A stretch of DNA of 64,000 nt from JAAYUJ01 sp963698165 (lineage in GTDB: Bacteria > Desulfobacterota > Syntrophobacteria > Syntrophobacterales > Syntrophobacteraceae), in assembly GCA_963698165.1 (NCBI GenBank), contig CAVOPT010000007.1, positions 124,001 to 188,000 on the forward strand. Reading direction: 5' to 3'. Each line of letters opens with the position of its first letter. Within the stretch, counting starts at the first letter, position 1. A program made the translations under genes and the position numbers. Shown here piece after piece: positions 29,255 to 38,391 of the stretch. The notes under the pieces were generated by a model that saw nothing but the letters and a program-made list of their open reading frames with translations, had not been told where the DNA came from and ran no database searches.

Positions 29255-29744
29255 GCTTCTTCCTCTTCTTCACCGTGACGTCTTCGGCCATTTGTTTTTT
29301 GAAATCCCGGAGCTCCGAGGCGAGCCCTGCATCATGAGTGGCCAGTATTTGTACCGCGAAGACGGCGGCATTCCTTGCCCCTCCCTTGCCGATGGCCATG
29401 GTGGCAACGGGGATTCCCGGAGGCATCTGCACTGTGGAAAGGAGAGAATCCATACCCTGGAGAGGTGAGGAGTCGATGGGCACTCCAATCACCGGCAGAA
29501 CCGTCGCCGCCGCGATCACGCCCGCCAGGTGAGCCGCCCACCCCGCGCCGGCGATGATCACCTTGACTCCCCTGTCCGCGGCCTGCCGGGCATATTCCGC
29601 GCTCTCCTCCGGAGAACGGTGGGCCGACAGGATCCTCGCTTCATAGGGGATTCCAAAGTCATCCAGCACTCTGAAGGCCTCTTCCATGACAGGGAGATCT
29701 GAATCACTTCCCATGAGGATGCCAACCTTGGGTGTCTCGTTCAT
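29220..29744 (-). CDS. purE: N5-carboxyaminoimidazole ribonucleotide mutase
   Basis: 174 aa, class I PurE. VGILMGSDSDLPVMEEA, ARILSAHRSPE, VIIAGAGWAAHLAGVIAA and IGVPIDSSPLQGMDSLLS are family hallmarks. It converts N5-CAIR to CAIR in purine synthesis. The C-terminal lysine-rich tail overlaps the tsaC reading frame. purD lies 65 bases upstream on the same strand. No purK is seen in the window. Confidence 0.95.
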   Translation of the reverse strand: MNETPKVGILMGSDSDLPVMEEAFRVLDDFGIPYEARILSAHRSPEESAEYARQAADRGVKVIIAGAGWAAHLAGVIAAATVLPVIGVPIDSSPLQGMDSLLSTVQMPPGIPVATMAIGKGGARNAAVFAVQILATHDAGLASELRDFKKQMAEDVTVKKRKKLEEYLSNRDKG

Positions 29745-29809
29745 GAAGCCCTTCCCTCGATGAATGGACTGCTCGCAGGCAGATCCTTCGGCCCGCGGCC
29801 TATATCCGG

Positions 29810-31108
29810 CTATTCCATGCCGATGTCTTTCCTGTAATAAATGCCCTCGAAACTGACTTTTTCTATTTCTCGAAAAGCGACCTCACGGGCCTCGGAAAGC
29901 GTGTCGCCCCGGCTCACGATGCACAGCACCCGCCCTCCCGTTGTCAGGAGCTGCCCATTGGAGTCCCATTCGGTCCCCGAATGGAACACGAGGCAGCCCT
30001 CGTCTATACGATCGGCACCCTGGACGGGCACCCCGATCTTGTACCGGTCCGGATAGCCCTTGTACCAGCCTTTCTTTCCCTTCGTCGGGCCGCTCACCGC
30101 GATGAGGCAGAGTCGATACGCGGGGTCCCATGCCGGTTGGATGTCTTTGAGCCTCCCAGAAAGGATGGCCTCGCACACATCCACCAGGTCCGTCTCCAGC
30201 CGGGGCAGAATCACCTGGGCCTCGGGATCGCCCAGCCTGATGTTGATCTCCAACACGTGGGGTGAGAGCCCTCCCGCCGGGTCCTCGGTGAGCATGAGCC
30301 CGAGGTAGAGTATCCCCCGGTAGAGCATGCCGTGCTTCTCCCTCACACCACGAATAAGGGGTTCCGCCACGCGCGTCATGATCGCTTCCACGAGGGAATC
30401 CGTCAGCCAGGGATGGGGGGAATACGAACCCATGCCCCCGGTGTTCTTCCCTTCGTCGTTGTCCCGCGCCCGTTTGTAGTCCTGAGCGGCCACCATGGGA
30501 ACAAGGCTGTGGCCGTCCGTGAAGCAGAAGAAAGAGAGCTCTCTTCCGAAGAGCCGCTTCTCGATGTCCACCCGAGATCCCGCATCCCCAAACACCCTGT
30601 CCACCATGATTTCCCGAATCGCTTTTTCGGCGTCCTCCGCGGTGGAACAGACGAGGGATCCCTTGCCCGCAGCGAGGCCGTCCGCCTTGACCACAACGGG
30701 GTAACCCACCTGTCGAACGTAGGACCTGGCTTTGTCCGGGTCGGCAAAGACCTCGAACTCGGGGACGGGAATCTCCAGGTCCCGGAGGATGATCTTCGCG
30801 TCACACTTGCTGGATTCGAGGCGGCTTGCGGCTTTGTTCGGCCCAACGACAGGAAGGCCCCGGCTTTCGAAGAGATCCACGATGCCGGCGGAAAGGGGTT
30901 TCTCGGGGCCCACGAAGGTGAGATCCACTCCTTCCTTCAGGGCGAAATCCGCCATTTCCTCTATGGTCCTCGCATTCACACACGTGGCCATCCGGCTGAT
31001 GCCCCCATTGCCGTGGGCAACGAAGACCCGCTTCACACGGGGACTCCGCGCAAACTTCCACGCAATGGCATGGTCCCTGCCTCCGCTTCCAATCACGAGT
31101 ACCTTCAT
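29810..31108 (-). CDS. purD: Phosphoribosylamine-glycine ligase (GAR synthetase)
   Basis: 432 aa, normal length. ATP-grasp enzyme, second step of purine synthesis. Motifs are MKVLVIGSGGRDHAIAWK, GNGGISRMATC, VVKADGLAAGKGSLVC and MVAAQDYKRARDNDEGKNTG. It lies in a minus-strand run purH(N)-purD-purE-tsaC with gaps of 189 and 65 bases, probably one transcription unit. Confidence 0.96.
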   Translation of the reverse strand: MKVLVIGSGGRDHAIAWKFARSPRVKRVFVAHGNGGISRMATCVNARTIEEMADFALKEGVDLTFVGPEKPLSAGIVDLFESRGLPVVGPNKAASRLESSKCDAKIILRDLEIPVPEFEVFADPDKARSYVRQVGYPVVVKADGLAAGKGSLVCSTAEDAEKAIREIMVDRVFGDAGSRVDIEKRLFGRELSFFCFTDGHSLVPMVAAQDYKRARDNDEGKNTGGMGSYSPHPWLTDSLVEAIMTRVAEPLIRGVREKHGMLYRGILYLGLMLTEDPAGGLSPHVLEINIRLGDPEAQVILPRLETDLVDVCEAILSGRLKDIQPAWDPAYRLCLIAVSGPTKGKKGWYKGYPDRYKIGVPVQGADRIDEGCLVFHSGTEWDSNGQLLTTGGRVLCIVSRGDTLSEAREVAFREIEKVSFEGIYYRKDIGME

Positions 31109-31297
31109 GGATCCGTCTCTCTGTTCGGTGGTGTGTCGGGCTGTTTTCGCCGGAGACCCATGGGTGGGTCTTCAACACTTGGGGCCGTCTTCGGTCCTGG
31201 TGCCTCCATGGTCCGCGGTGCGAGACCATGGGCAAACAAAATGGCGGGAATTACCCCGCCACTTCCTCGTGAATCAGGTTTCCATTCCCCCATCGTG

Positions 31298-31900
31298 TCA
31301 TTTGTCCTGAACGACTCCCTGCAAGTATTCGCAGATGTTTCCATCGTAGGAGTGGGTGAGGCAGAAGGCCTTGCAGGCGAGCTTGAGACTTGTTTCGGTG
31401 GAAATGCGGCCATTGAGGCGTTTCATTTCGTCCAGAATCGACGGGTAATCCCCCGGGTCCGTCACGACCGCCACGTACCGGGAATTCTTCGCTGCCGCCC
31501 GAATGATCGTCGGGCCCCCGATGTCGATATTCTCAATGGCCTCTTCGAGGGTGCAACCCGGCCGGGCCACCGTCTTGGCGAAAGCGTACAGGTTGACCAC
31601 GACCATGTCTATGGGTTCGATCCCGTGATCCGCCATGGTTTTTGCGTGGGCCGCGTTGTCCCGAATGCCCAGAATGCCGCCGTGGATCTTGGGGTGAAGA
31701 GTCTTGACGCGGCCGTCGAGCATTTCGGGGAATCCCGTATACTCGGATACCTCGGTGATGTCCACCCCGTTTTCTCGAAGGAGCTTCGCCGTCCCCCCCG
31801 TGGAGAGGACATGGACCCCGTATTGCTTGAGTCCCTTGGCAAAGTCCGCCAGACCTGTTTTATCGGTGACACTGACGAGTGCACGTCGAATGGGAAACAT
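31298..31900 (-). CDS. purH: IMP cyclohydrolase domain only (N-terminal half of PurH)
   Basis: 200 aa from ATG 31900, chosen over codon 31918 because AAGGAGGAG sits just before it. The MGS-type fold is complete: RRALVSVTDKTGLADFA, LSTGGTAKLLRENGVD, GFPEMLDGRVKTLHPKIHGG and NIDIGGPTIIRAAAKN. Bifunctional PurH is about 520 aa; here the protein stops after the cyclohydrolase domain and no AICAR transformylase follows. It would close FAICAR to IMP. The formylation step must be encoded elsewhere, as in other lineages with split PurH. Confidence 0.92.
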   Translation of the reverse strand: MFPIRRALVSVTDKTGLADFAKGLKQYGVHVLSTGGTAKLLRENGVDITEVSEYTGFPEMLDGRVKTLHPKIHGGILGIRDNAAHAKTMADHGIEPIDMVVVNLYAFAKTVARPGCTLEEAIENIDIGGPTIIRAAAKNSRYVAVVTDPGDYPSILDEMKRLNGRISTETSLKLACKAFCLTHSYDGNICEYLQGVVQDK

Positions 31901-32016
31901 GACCTTCTCCTCCTTCACTGTTCAAAATTCAAAAATCTGTCGCCCCGGGCAATCCCCGGAGAGAGTTCGGCCCCAAGCCACGGGTCAACGTTGTCGACTC
32001 AGTCACGCCCCGGCAG

Positions 32017-32766
32017 TTATCGTTGGAACAGACGGTCGAAAAGGGATTCGGTGGCCTTGACAATGGGCGCATCGTCAGGGAGTGTGACTGTCGGTCGGCC
32101 TTCCTGGTCGTATTTTGCCAGGAGCGGGTCCGCGGGGAAAACTGATACCGAATCCTTCCCAAAAGTCGCCAGCACCTCCCGAGGCAGGACAAAATCATCA
32201 TGGTGCATCTGGTTCACCACGAGGATGGTCTTGGACACCTTGATGGAGAGATCCTTGACAAGCTGTGCGATGCGGCACGCCGCGGTCAGCCCGCGCCGGC
32301 TCGGGTCGGAAACGACGAGGAGCAGGTCGATGTCCTTTTGCGTCAGCCGGCTGAAGTGCTCCATGCCCGCTTCGTTGTCGACGACCATGTATTCGTAGTT
32401 CTTGATCAGGCGATCAATGAGACTGCTGAGGAGATTGTTGGCGGCACAATAACAGCCTGGTCCCTCGGGTCTTCCCATGGCAACGAGATCGAAGCCATCG
32501 CCCTCAACCAGCGCCTGCTCCATCTTCATTTCCATGAAAATGTCCTTGGTCATGCCGGTGGGGACCTCCGTTTTCATGCTTTCACGGGCGTCGGAGAGGG
32601 TTTCCTCCAGCCCGACTCCCAGCACGTCGTTCAGGTTCGAATTGGAATCGGCATCGATGGCCAGGACGGGCTTCATGCCGTGACGGATCATGTAGCGCAC
32701 CAAGAGACCGGCGATGGTCGTCTTGCCGGTCCCACCCTTGCCTCCCAGAGCAACACTGTAGCTCAC
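32017..32766 (-). CDS. cooC: CooC-type nickel-insertion ATPase for CO dehydrogenase
   Basis: 249 aa, MinD/SIMIBI ATPase. The deviant Walker A is GKGGTGKTT, and the CooC signature is RPEGPGCYCAANNLL, whose Cys-x-Cys binds metal at the dimer interface in characterised CooC proteins. VVDNEAGMEHFSRLT and VVSDPSRRGLTAACRI are also typical. It supports maturation of Ni-Fe-S CO dehydrogenase, implying a Wood-Ljungdahl or CO-oxidising pathway encoded elsewhere in the genome. No codh/acs genes lie in the window. Confidence 0.88.
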   Translation of the reverse strand: MSYSVALGGKGGTGKTTIAGLLVRYMIRHGMKPVLAIDADSNSNLNDVLGVGLEETLSDARESMKTEVPTGMTKDIFMEMKMEQALVEGDGFDLVAMGRPEGPGCYCAANNLLSSLIDRLIKNYEYMVVDNEAGMEHFSRLTQKDIDLLLVVSDPSRRGLTAACRIAQLVKDLSIKVSKTILVVNQMHHDDFVLPREVLATFGKDSVSVFPADPLLAKYDQEGRPTVTLPDDAPIVKATESLFDRLFQR

Positions 32767-32873
32767 AGTAGACTCCTGTCACCCTTCTGCTCACCGCATC
32801 CAGGGGACTCTTCGAATGCGTCGCTGAAAAGAAAATCCACGGCTTCCCGCGTGAAAGCCCGCCCATGAAGATT

Positions 32874-33302
32874 CTACTGGGCCTCTCCCTTTGCCGTATG
32901 GGCCCAGAAAGCCGCGCACAATCCCCAAACCGCGTTGTACAAACACACAAAGACGGGGGTGAGCCTGCCCAGGGCGAGGCCGAACATTCCCTTTCCCGTG
33001 AGAATGGGAAACACGTAGAAGAGCTGAAAAGCCGTTGGAAAAAGGCTGATGAGTATTCCTCGGCTGAATACCGAGACCCAGAATCCGCCCTTCCACGCCG
33101 GCAGGGCAAAGAGGAATCCCCACAGTCCCCCCCAAACCAGGCGGGGGTAGAGAAACTGTGCGCTCAGTGCCGGGGCGATGGCCACGCCAAACTTCTGCGG
33201 GATCTCCAGTCTACCAAAATACCAAACGAGCAACGAATTGACGAGGGCACCGAAACACCCGGCGGCAAATCCCAGGCTGATCCGACGAATCAATGTCTGC
33301 AT
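32874..33302 (-). CDS. Small integral membrane protein, unknown
   Basis: 142 aa with about four hydrophobic segments (ISLGFAAGCFGALVNSLLVW, LVWGGLWGFLFALPAW, SRGILISLFPTAFQLFYVF, VFVCLYNAVWGLCAAFW). No family recognised with confidence. It lies upstream of cooC on the same strand (107-base gap) and divergent from the coiled-coil DNA-binding gene. Confidence 0.6.
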   Translation of the reverse strand: MQTLIRRISLGFAAGCFGALVNSLLVWYFGRLEIPQKFGVAIAPALSAQFLYPRLVWGGLWGFLFALPAWKGGFWVSVFSRGILISLFPTAFQLFYVFPILTGKGMFGLALGRLTPVFVCLYNAVWGLCAAFWAHTAKGEAQ

Positions 33303-33435
33303 GGCTTATCGCATGTGGCTCGGGTTCTGTCATGCTTGTTCTGGGCGGCGAAAAGCAAGTTGATAACATAAGATGAAAGTTTTATAAAGCCTTGTCAAAC
33401 AAAAGCGCCCCAATGATCTGCAGCAAGAGGCCTCC

Positions 33436-34080
33436 ATGGATCTCAGCGTCAGGGAAGTGGCCCTAATACTCAAGGTCAGTGAAACGACCGTTCGCGGTTA
33501 CATCGCTTCGGGAAGACTGCCCGCCCACAGAAGAGGCCGCCAGATCCTGGTCTCCCAGAAAGACCTCAAGACCTTCTCCGGTCAAACATCGGGACACCCC
33601 AAAGCCGGTGGGGACTGCCCGGTCTCCGCCGCTGGGAATAATTCTTCCCCCAAGGACGGCCTTCAACCCGTCCTGGATCGCATGTCCGCCCTCGAGAAAC
33701 GCGTGGAACACATCGCGGCACTCCTCGCCGATAACGGCCGCCTTTCCGAGGAGCTCCGACAGCGGGACCGGGAGCTTGTGAGCAAGGAAGTTGAGATGGA
33801 AAAGCTCCGCCTCGACCTTGAGGTCCAGAAGCGGGTGCACGAGAAGGAGATGGAAGACCAGGCCAGGATATTCCAGGAGAGGTGGTCTCTTCTGGAAAAG
33901 GAAACCGCCGAAAAGATTGCCAGGGAACGGGAGCACCTGGAGAGCAGATTGACCCAGGAAAAGAACCTCTGGTCCGAACGATTGGCCCAGGAGAAAGAAG
34001 GCTTCACTCAGAGGCTTTTCGAAGCACACCGCCAGGAGGGTTTTTGGTCCAGGCTGATGAAGATGATGACCTGGAGCTGA
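33436..34080 (+). CDS. Helix-turn-helix (excisionase/MerR-like) protein with a long coiled coil
   Basis: 214 aa. Residues 1-50 form a HTH_17-type domain (LSVREVALILKVSETTVRGY, then IASGRLPAHRRGRQILVSQK). A Gly/Pro/Ser linker follows, and from about residue 78 to 205 there is a continuous charged heptad region (ALEKRVEHIAALLADNGRLS, KEVEMEKLRLDLEVQKRVHE, REREHLESRLTQEKNLWSER). It ends FWSRLMKMMTWS. The build recalls DNA-tethering or polarity proteins with a short DNA-binding head and coiled-coil tail. No partner can be named from the context (pyrE downstream). Confidence 0.72.
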   Translation: MDLSVREVALILKVSETTVRGYIASGRLPAHRRGRQILVSQKDLKTFSGQTSGHPKAGGDCPVSAAGNNSSPKDGLQPVLDRMSALEKRVEHIAALLADNGRLSEELRQRDRELVSKEVEMEKLRLDLEVQKRVHEKEMEDQARIFQERWSLLEKETAEKIAREREHLESRLTQEKNLWSERLAQEKEGFTQRLFEAHRQEGFWSRLMKMMTWS

Positions 34081-34204
34081 TCCCATGCGGCCCCGGCACT
34101 GATGCCGCGGAGTCCCGCGGACTGGGTTACGAAGCGCTCGCCAAGAATCCCGCCAAGCCACGGCTGCACAGAGGCTTTCCCCCTCCACTTCCTCTTGCGA
34201 ATCA

Positions 34205-34831
34205 ATGAAACGAAAGGATGTCCAACCCATGTCTTCAATGAAAGAGAGGCTGAAGCAGCTCGTTTTGGATCACGCGTTTCGGTTCTCGGAAACCCCTTCC
34301 TTCAAACTTGTTCATGGGGGCATGAGTCGGTTTTACTTCAACTGCAAGATGGTCACCCTGGACCCCGAGGGGCAGTTTCTCATCGGGAATCTGGTCTATG
34401 AGGCCGTGAAGGATGACCGCGTGCACGCGGTTGGGGGCCTGACCCTGGGGGCCGATCCCATGGCCAATGCGACGGCCTACGCATCCTGGTTGAAGAATGA
34501 TCCCGTCCAGGCCTTTGTGGTTCGCAAGAAGCAGAAAGAACATGGAGCGGGGAAGCTCATCGAAGGCAAGGTGAAGGCCGGTGACCGGGTTGCCGTGCTG
34601 GACGATGTGGTCACCACCGGAGGCTCCACGCTGCAGGCCATTTCCGCCTGCCGGGATGCCGGCCTTCACGTGGTCAAGGTGGTGGTCCTGGTGGACCGCC
34701 AGGAAATGAACGGCAGGCAGAATATTCTCCAGGAAGTGCCCCATGTGGAAGCGCTGATCACTCGGGACGAGATCATGGAGCTTTACCGACAAAATGCTTC
34801 TCTGATGACCTCAAAGTCCGTGGCGTCGTGA
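34205..34831 (+). CDS. pyrE: Orotate phosphoribosyltransferase
   Basis: Up to 208 aa. ATG 34205 has no clear SD; ATG 34229 (MSSMKERL), with AAAGGA eleven bases before it, is likely the true start. The PRPP-binding motif is VAVLDDVVTTGGST, with FNCKMVTLDPEG and GLTLGADPMANATAY upstream. It makes OMP from orotate and PRPP in pyrimidine synthesis. Confidence 0.92.
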   Translation: MKRKDVQPMSSMKERLKQLVLDHAFRFSETPSFKLVHGGMSRFYFNCKMVTLDPEGQFLIGNLVYEAVKDDRVHAVGGLTLGADPMANATAYASWLKNDPVQAFVVRKKQKEHGAGKLIEGKVKAGDRVAVLDDVVTTGGSTLQAISACRDAGLHVVKVVVLVDRQEMNGRQNILQEVPHVEALITRDEIMELYRQNASLMTSKSVAS

Positions 34832-34907
34832 GAAGTGGTTCGGGAAGAAACCCTTGAGCGCTATTAAATCCCTTCATGAACGGTCCTGGGCAAATTGAGG
34901 GGTGAGG

Positions 34908-35096
34908 TCAAAACGGAGGAGGAAGACCTGCTTGCTTGCAGAGCTCGTTGGCTGTTATCCGATCGAATTGCCGATGCCTCTTGATGGGTACGACTTTGAC
35001 CTCGTTGGTGTAGACGGAATGATTCGCGCCTTCCCGAAGAAGATAAAACCCGTGCCTTTCAAGATACCGGACCAGATCACGGCGCTTGACCGACAT
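34908..35096 (-). CDS. hicA: HicA mRNA-interferase toxin
   Basis: 62 aa from ATG 35096. The dsRBD-like HicA fold is seen in MSVKRRDLVRYLERHGFYLL, with the catalytic His in EGANHSVYTN and the end IKRHRQFDRITANELCKQAG. It cleaves mRNA when free of HicB. It overlaps hicB by 20 bases; here the antitoxin gene comes first. Confidence 0.88.
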   Translation of the reverse strand: MSVKRRDLVRYLERHGFYLLREGANHSVYTNEVKVVPIKRHRQFDRITANELCKQAGLPPPF

Positions 35097-35313
35097 GCCC
35101 AACCTCCACCGGAACTTGCTCGATAAGCGCGTTCCCCGGTGGAATTTCCTTTCCAAGTTGCTGGTAGGCGAGAACCATTTCCTGCAAGGCGTCGCGCAGA
35201 GAGCTGCGGCATTCTTCGAGATCGGGGCCCTCGGTCACGACCTCGGGCCACTCCACAAGTTGCCCCATATACCCGGAACTGATTTTGGTGTATTTAGCTG
35301 TGTAACTGACCAT
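35077..35313 (-). CDS. hicB: HicB antitoxin
   Basis: 78 aa from ATG 35313, preceded by AAGGAG. RNase-H-like HicB signature: YTAKYTKISSGYMGQLVEWP, VTEGPDLEECRSSLRDALQE, MVLAYQQLGKEIPPG. There is no visible C-terminal DNA-binding domain, so repression may be indirect or weak. The order hicB-hicA differs from the classical E. coli hicA-hicB but is common. The pair lies between pyrE and a flavin reductase on the opposite strand. Confidence 0.88.
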   Translation of the reverse strand: MVSYTAKYTKISSGYMGQLVEWPEVVTEGPDLEECRSSLRDALQEMVLAYQQLGKEIPPGNALIEQVPVEVGHVGQAP

Positions 35314-35412
35314 GGTCGTCTCCTTCATTTTTCCATGATGGTACAGACATTCGAGAAGAGAGTCAAATAGCGCCCAAATGTTAACTGGAGCAGCTTGAGT
35401 GTGAGGAAGACA

Positions 35413-35976
35413 ATGAAGGCAAAGCTCGGTCCCGTACTTTCCCTGTACCCCATGCCCACGGTTGTCGTCGGAGCTCTGGTCCAGGGAAAACCCAACCCCA
35501 TCACCATCGCCCATGTGGGCATCATGGACCTGGAATCCGTTTCCATCAGCCTGCACAAGCCCCACTACACCAACCCCGGAATCCGGGAGACCGGGACGTT
35601 CAGCATCAACATTCCCTCGGAGTCCCAAGTTGCCGAAACTGACTATTGCGGTCTCGTTTCAGGGAAGAACGCGGACAAGTCGAAGCTTTTCGATTGGTTT
35701 TACGGGGAGTTGAAGACCGCCCCCATGATCGGGGAGTTTCCGCTGAACATGGAGTGCCGCCTTGTGCGGACGGTGGACTTCCCCAAGCACGATCTCTTCG
35801 TGGGGGAAATCGTCCAGACCTATTGCTCGGAAGAGTGCATGACGGACGGCCTCGTCGATTTTTCCAAAATCAGGCCCATTCTTTTTGTCATGCACGACAA
35901 GAGCTACTGGAAGCTCGGCGACCGGTTCGCCGGGGCCTGGAGCATCGGCAAGGCCCTTAAGAGAAAGGATCCGTAA
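35413..35976 (+). CDS. Flavin reductase-like FMN-binding protein
   Basis: 187 aa from ATG 35413, chosen for GAGGA just upstream; an in-frame TTG lies at 35395. The split-barrel flavin reductase domain shows LSLYPMPTVVVGALVQGKPN, HVGIMDLESVSISLHKPHYT and GTFSINIPSESQ. These proteins bind FMN and act as flavin or flavoredoxin-type electron carriers in anaerobes. The partner is not evident. Confidence 0.82.
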   Translation: MKAKLGPVLSLYPMPTVVVGALVQGKPNPITIAHVGIMDLESVSISLHKPHYTNPGIRETGTFSINIPSESQVAETDYCGLVSGKNADKSKLFDWFYGELKTAPMIGEFPLNMECRLVRTVDFPKHDLFVGEIVQTYCSEECMTDGLVDFSKIRPILFVMHDKSYWKLGDRFAGAWSIGKALKRKDP

Positions 35977-36027
35977 AGCCGGCCCAGGGTTCAGACCCGC
36001 TCTCGTGTCACGGCCGGCGACTTCTCC

Positions 36028-37122
36028 TCAGTCCGATATCCGGCCAAAGCCTTTGCAGGTTTCGGAATCCAGATTCTTCAGGAGAACCATGATCAGCCGC
36101 AGGGCGCTCAGATAGTCATCCATGCGGATGATGCTGTTGTGGGTATGGATATAGCGCGCCGGCACGCCGAGGACGATGGTGGGGACGCCTCGGTTGTGGA
36201 GCTGGATGGCCCTTGCGTCCGTCGCCCCGCTCCTTCGCACCGCCACCTGGTGGGGGATTCCCTCCGATTCGGCAACCTCCACGGCATGGCTGACAAAAGC
36301 CGGGTCCAGGATGGCAGAAGGATCCTGCACGCGGATCTGCACTCCCCTCCCCACCGCCCCCTGGCGCTCGTCTTCGGGAATCCCGGGGAAATCGTCGGCG
36401 GGCGTTCCCTCCAAGACGATGGCAGCATCCGGCTCCACCGTCGCCCCGACGGTCTGGGCTCCCCTCACTCCAAATTCCTCTTGAACCGTTCCCACTCCAA
36501 TGACGGTGTTGGGGTGTTCCAAGCCACGCAGAAGTTTCAGCGCATGAATGGTGAGAGCCATGCCCACACGGTTGTCGAAGGCTTTGCAGAGCAGAAAATC
36601 AGGGTTGTGCATCGGAGTGAACGGGCTTTCCGGGACGATGCCGTCGCCGAGCCTTATGCCGAAGCGGTCCCGGACATCTTCGCCGCTGGTTGCACCCACG
36701 TCGATGAACATGTCGTCAATCCTGATGAGCTTCTCCCTCTCGGCATCCGTGAGAAAATGAGGCGGTTTGGCCCCGATCACCCCGAGAATCTCGGCCCCGG
36801 TCCGCGTGAGGATTCTCACCCGGTGAGCGAGAAGCGTGTGAGACCACCACCCTCCCACGGGAAGGAACTTGATGAGGCCGCTGGTGGTGATGGTCTGAAC
36901 GACGAATCCCACCTCATCCATGTGGCCCGAGAGCATGACGCGGGGGTGTGGAGCTTCCCCTCTCTCTTCAAAATAAATATTCCCCATCCGGTCAGTATCA
37001 GCCGAACCCAATTCGTCCCGAAATATCCTTCGGACAGCACCTTCTCGACCCGATGCTCCGTGCGCCTCGGCGAGCTTCGATAAAAGCTCCGTCGCCGTCT
37101 GCCTGTTCTGCGTGTTTTCCAT
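36028..37122 (-). CDS. M42-family metallo-aminopeptidase
   Basis: 364 aa from ATG 37122 after GAGAGGAAGG. M42 (FrvX/TET-like) signatures: MLSGHMDEVGFVV with the metal-binding His and Asp, CKAFDNRVGMAL with the bridging Asp, GTVQEEFGVRGAQ with the catalytic Glu pair, IVLEGTPADDFPG, and a C-terminal YIHTHNSI histidine. Dodecameric cytosolic aminopeptidase for peptide turnover. It lies downstream of a nucleoside-recognition membrane protein on the same strand. Confidence 0.9.
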   Translation of the reverse strand: MENTQNRQTATELLSKLAEAHGASGREGAVRRIFRDELGSADTDRMGNIYFEERGEAPHPRVMLSGHMDEVGFVVQTITTSGLIKFLPVGGWWSHTLLAHRVRILTRTGAEILGVIGAKPPHFLTDAEREKLIRIDDMFIDVGATSGEDVRDRFGIRLGDGIVPESPFTPMHNPDFLLCKAFDNRVGMALTIHALKLLRGLEHPNTVIGVGTVQEEFGVRGAQTVGATVEPDAAIVLEGTPADDFPGIPEDERQGAVGRGVQIRVQDPSAILDPAFVSHAVEVAESEGIPHQVAVRRSGATDARAIQLHNRGVPTIVLGVPARYIHTHNSIIRMDDYLSALRLIMVLLKNLDSETCKGFGRISD

Positions 37123-37175
37123 GGGAACCCTTCCTCTCAACCGGGGTGTATTCGCCGAGAACGACCCTGACCATC

Positions 37176-38195
37176 TTACTCCCGCCCCTGGAAGAACCTT
37201 TGGAGGCGAAGCATGCCGGACAGGCGCACCGGGGAGTCATTCTCCAAGAAAAAGAACCGGGAAAATGCCGCATCGGATATCCTGGAAACCCACTTCACCA
37301 GAACATAGGTGCATGCCAGGGAGAACAGCACCCTGCCCCAGAGGACTCCTGAAAGGTGCCCCCCCAGGAGGGTCATGAGAAACGTGTCTTCCAGAATGCT
37401 GTGGCACAAACCCATGAGAGACAGAGAGAAGAAGATGTCCCTCTTCCCGATGGCTCCCGACTGGGCCTGCTGAATGATGAGGCCCCCGCCGTAGGCGACA
37501 CCGAGGGTCATGCCGACGATGGTGAGGGTCGCGGCCGATTTCCCGATGCCCAGGAGCCGCAAGATGGGTTCCAGGCACCTGACCATGAGGTTCGTCACGC
37601 CAAGGCGGTCGAAGATCTTCAGCACCACCAGCAAGCCGAGGATTGCGGCGTAGATTACGGCGAGGCTCTTCAGTTGCCCGATTCCCCACCCGGCCAGGGA
37701 GGTGTCTTCCACCGGAGGCATCCATGCCGTGGTGTTTGGCTCCTGCAGCCAATCCCCCCAACTCGTTACGGCATGAAACAGGAATCCATAGGCAAAGGCC
37801 CCCAAGATGCGAATCCCTGCCATCACGGGCATCCTCACCCCCGCTTTCTGCGCAATGCGCAGCTCCACGGGCAGTGCGTGGGCGATGAGAATCATGCTGG
37901 TCACCACGGTGGCCTGGGCCACCGTCAAGGGGGTGAGGCCGCTCAACGACACGAAGGCGGCCATCCCTCCGTAGACGCTTGACATCATGCTGGTGGCAAG
38001 AACCAGGCCCATGCTCCCGGGAAGACCGACCATGCCCATGAATGGCGAGAGAAGACCTCCAAGAACGTCGATCATGCCCATTTCCTGGAGAACCTTCACG
38101 GCAACGATCACGGGGACCATGATTCTGAAAAGCTTGAGACTGATGTCGGTGGCTTCCCGAAGGATCTCCCGGGCGGTGTTGATCACGGTGTTCAT
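37176..38195 (-). CDS. Nucleoside-recognition (Gate) domain membrane protein
   Basis: 339 aa from ATG 38195 (MNTVINTAREILREATDISL). Two Gate repeats are visible: FRIMVPVIVAVKVLQEMGMI with LSPFMGMVGLPGSMGLVLAT, and LGVTNLMVRCLEPILRLLGI with TLTIVGMTLGVAYGGGLIIQ. Eight or more TM segments. The family is related to spore-maturation SpmA/SpmB and nucleoside transporters; substrate unknown. It may work with the M42 peptidase 53 bases downstream. Confidence 0.75.
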   Translation of the reverse strand: MNTVINTAREILREATDISLKLFRIMVPVIVAVKVLQEMGMIDVLGGLLSPFMGMVGLPGSMGLVLATSMMSSVYGGMAAFVSLSGLTPLTVAQATVVTSMILIAHALPVELRIAQKAGVRMPVMAGIRILGAFAYGFLFHAVTSWGDWLQEPNTTAWMPPVEDTSLAGWGIGQLKSLAVIYAAILGLLVVLKIFDRLGVTNLMVRCLEPILRLLGIGKSAATLTIVGMTLGVAYGGGLIIQQAQSGAIGKRDIFFSLSLMGLCHSILEDTFLMTLLGGHLSGVLWGRVLFSLACTYVLVKWVSRISDAAFSRFFFLENDSPVRLSGMLRLQRFFQGRE

Positions 38196-38391
38196 GCGTC
38201 TTCTTGTCTGAGCCTGCCTTGGGTTGAAGGACAAGGGAACTTCCAGCGGCATGCAATCCGATTGTAAGGCCTGGTCACCGCATAACTCCACAGGCCGATG
38301 GGGAAAATCGCCTCAAAGTCCTGTGAAGTGTCGTTTTCTATCACACAATCCCCTCCGGGAGACAAGAGCTTTCAGAAGCTGACCGGCCCCA

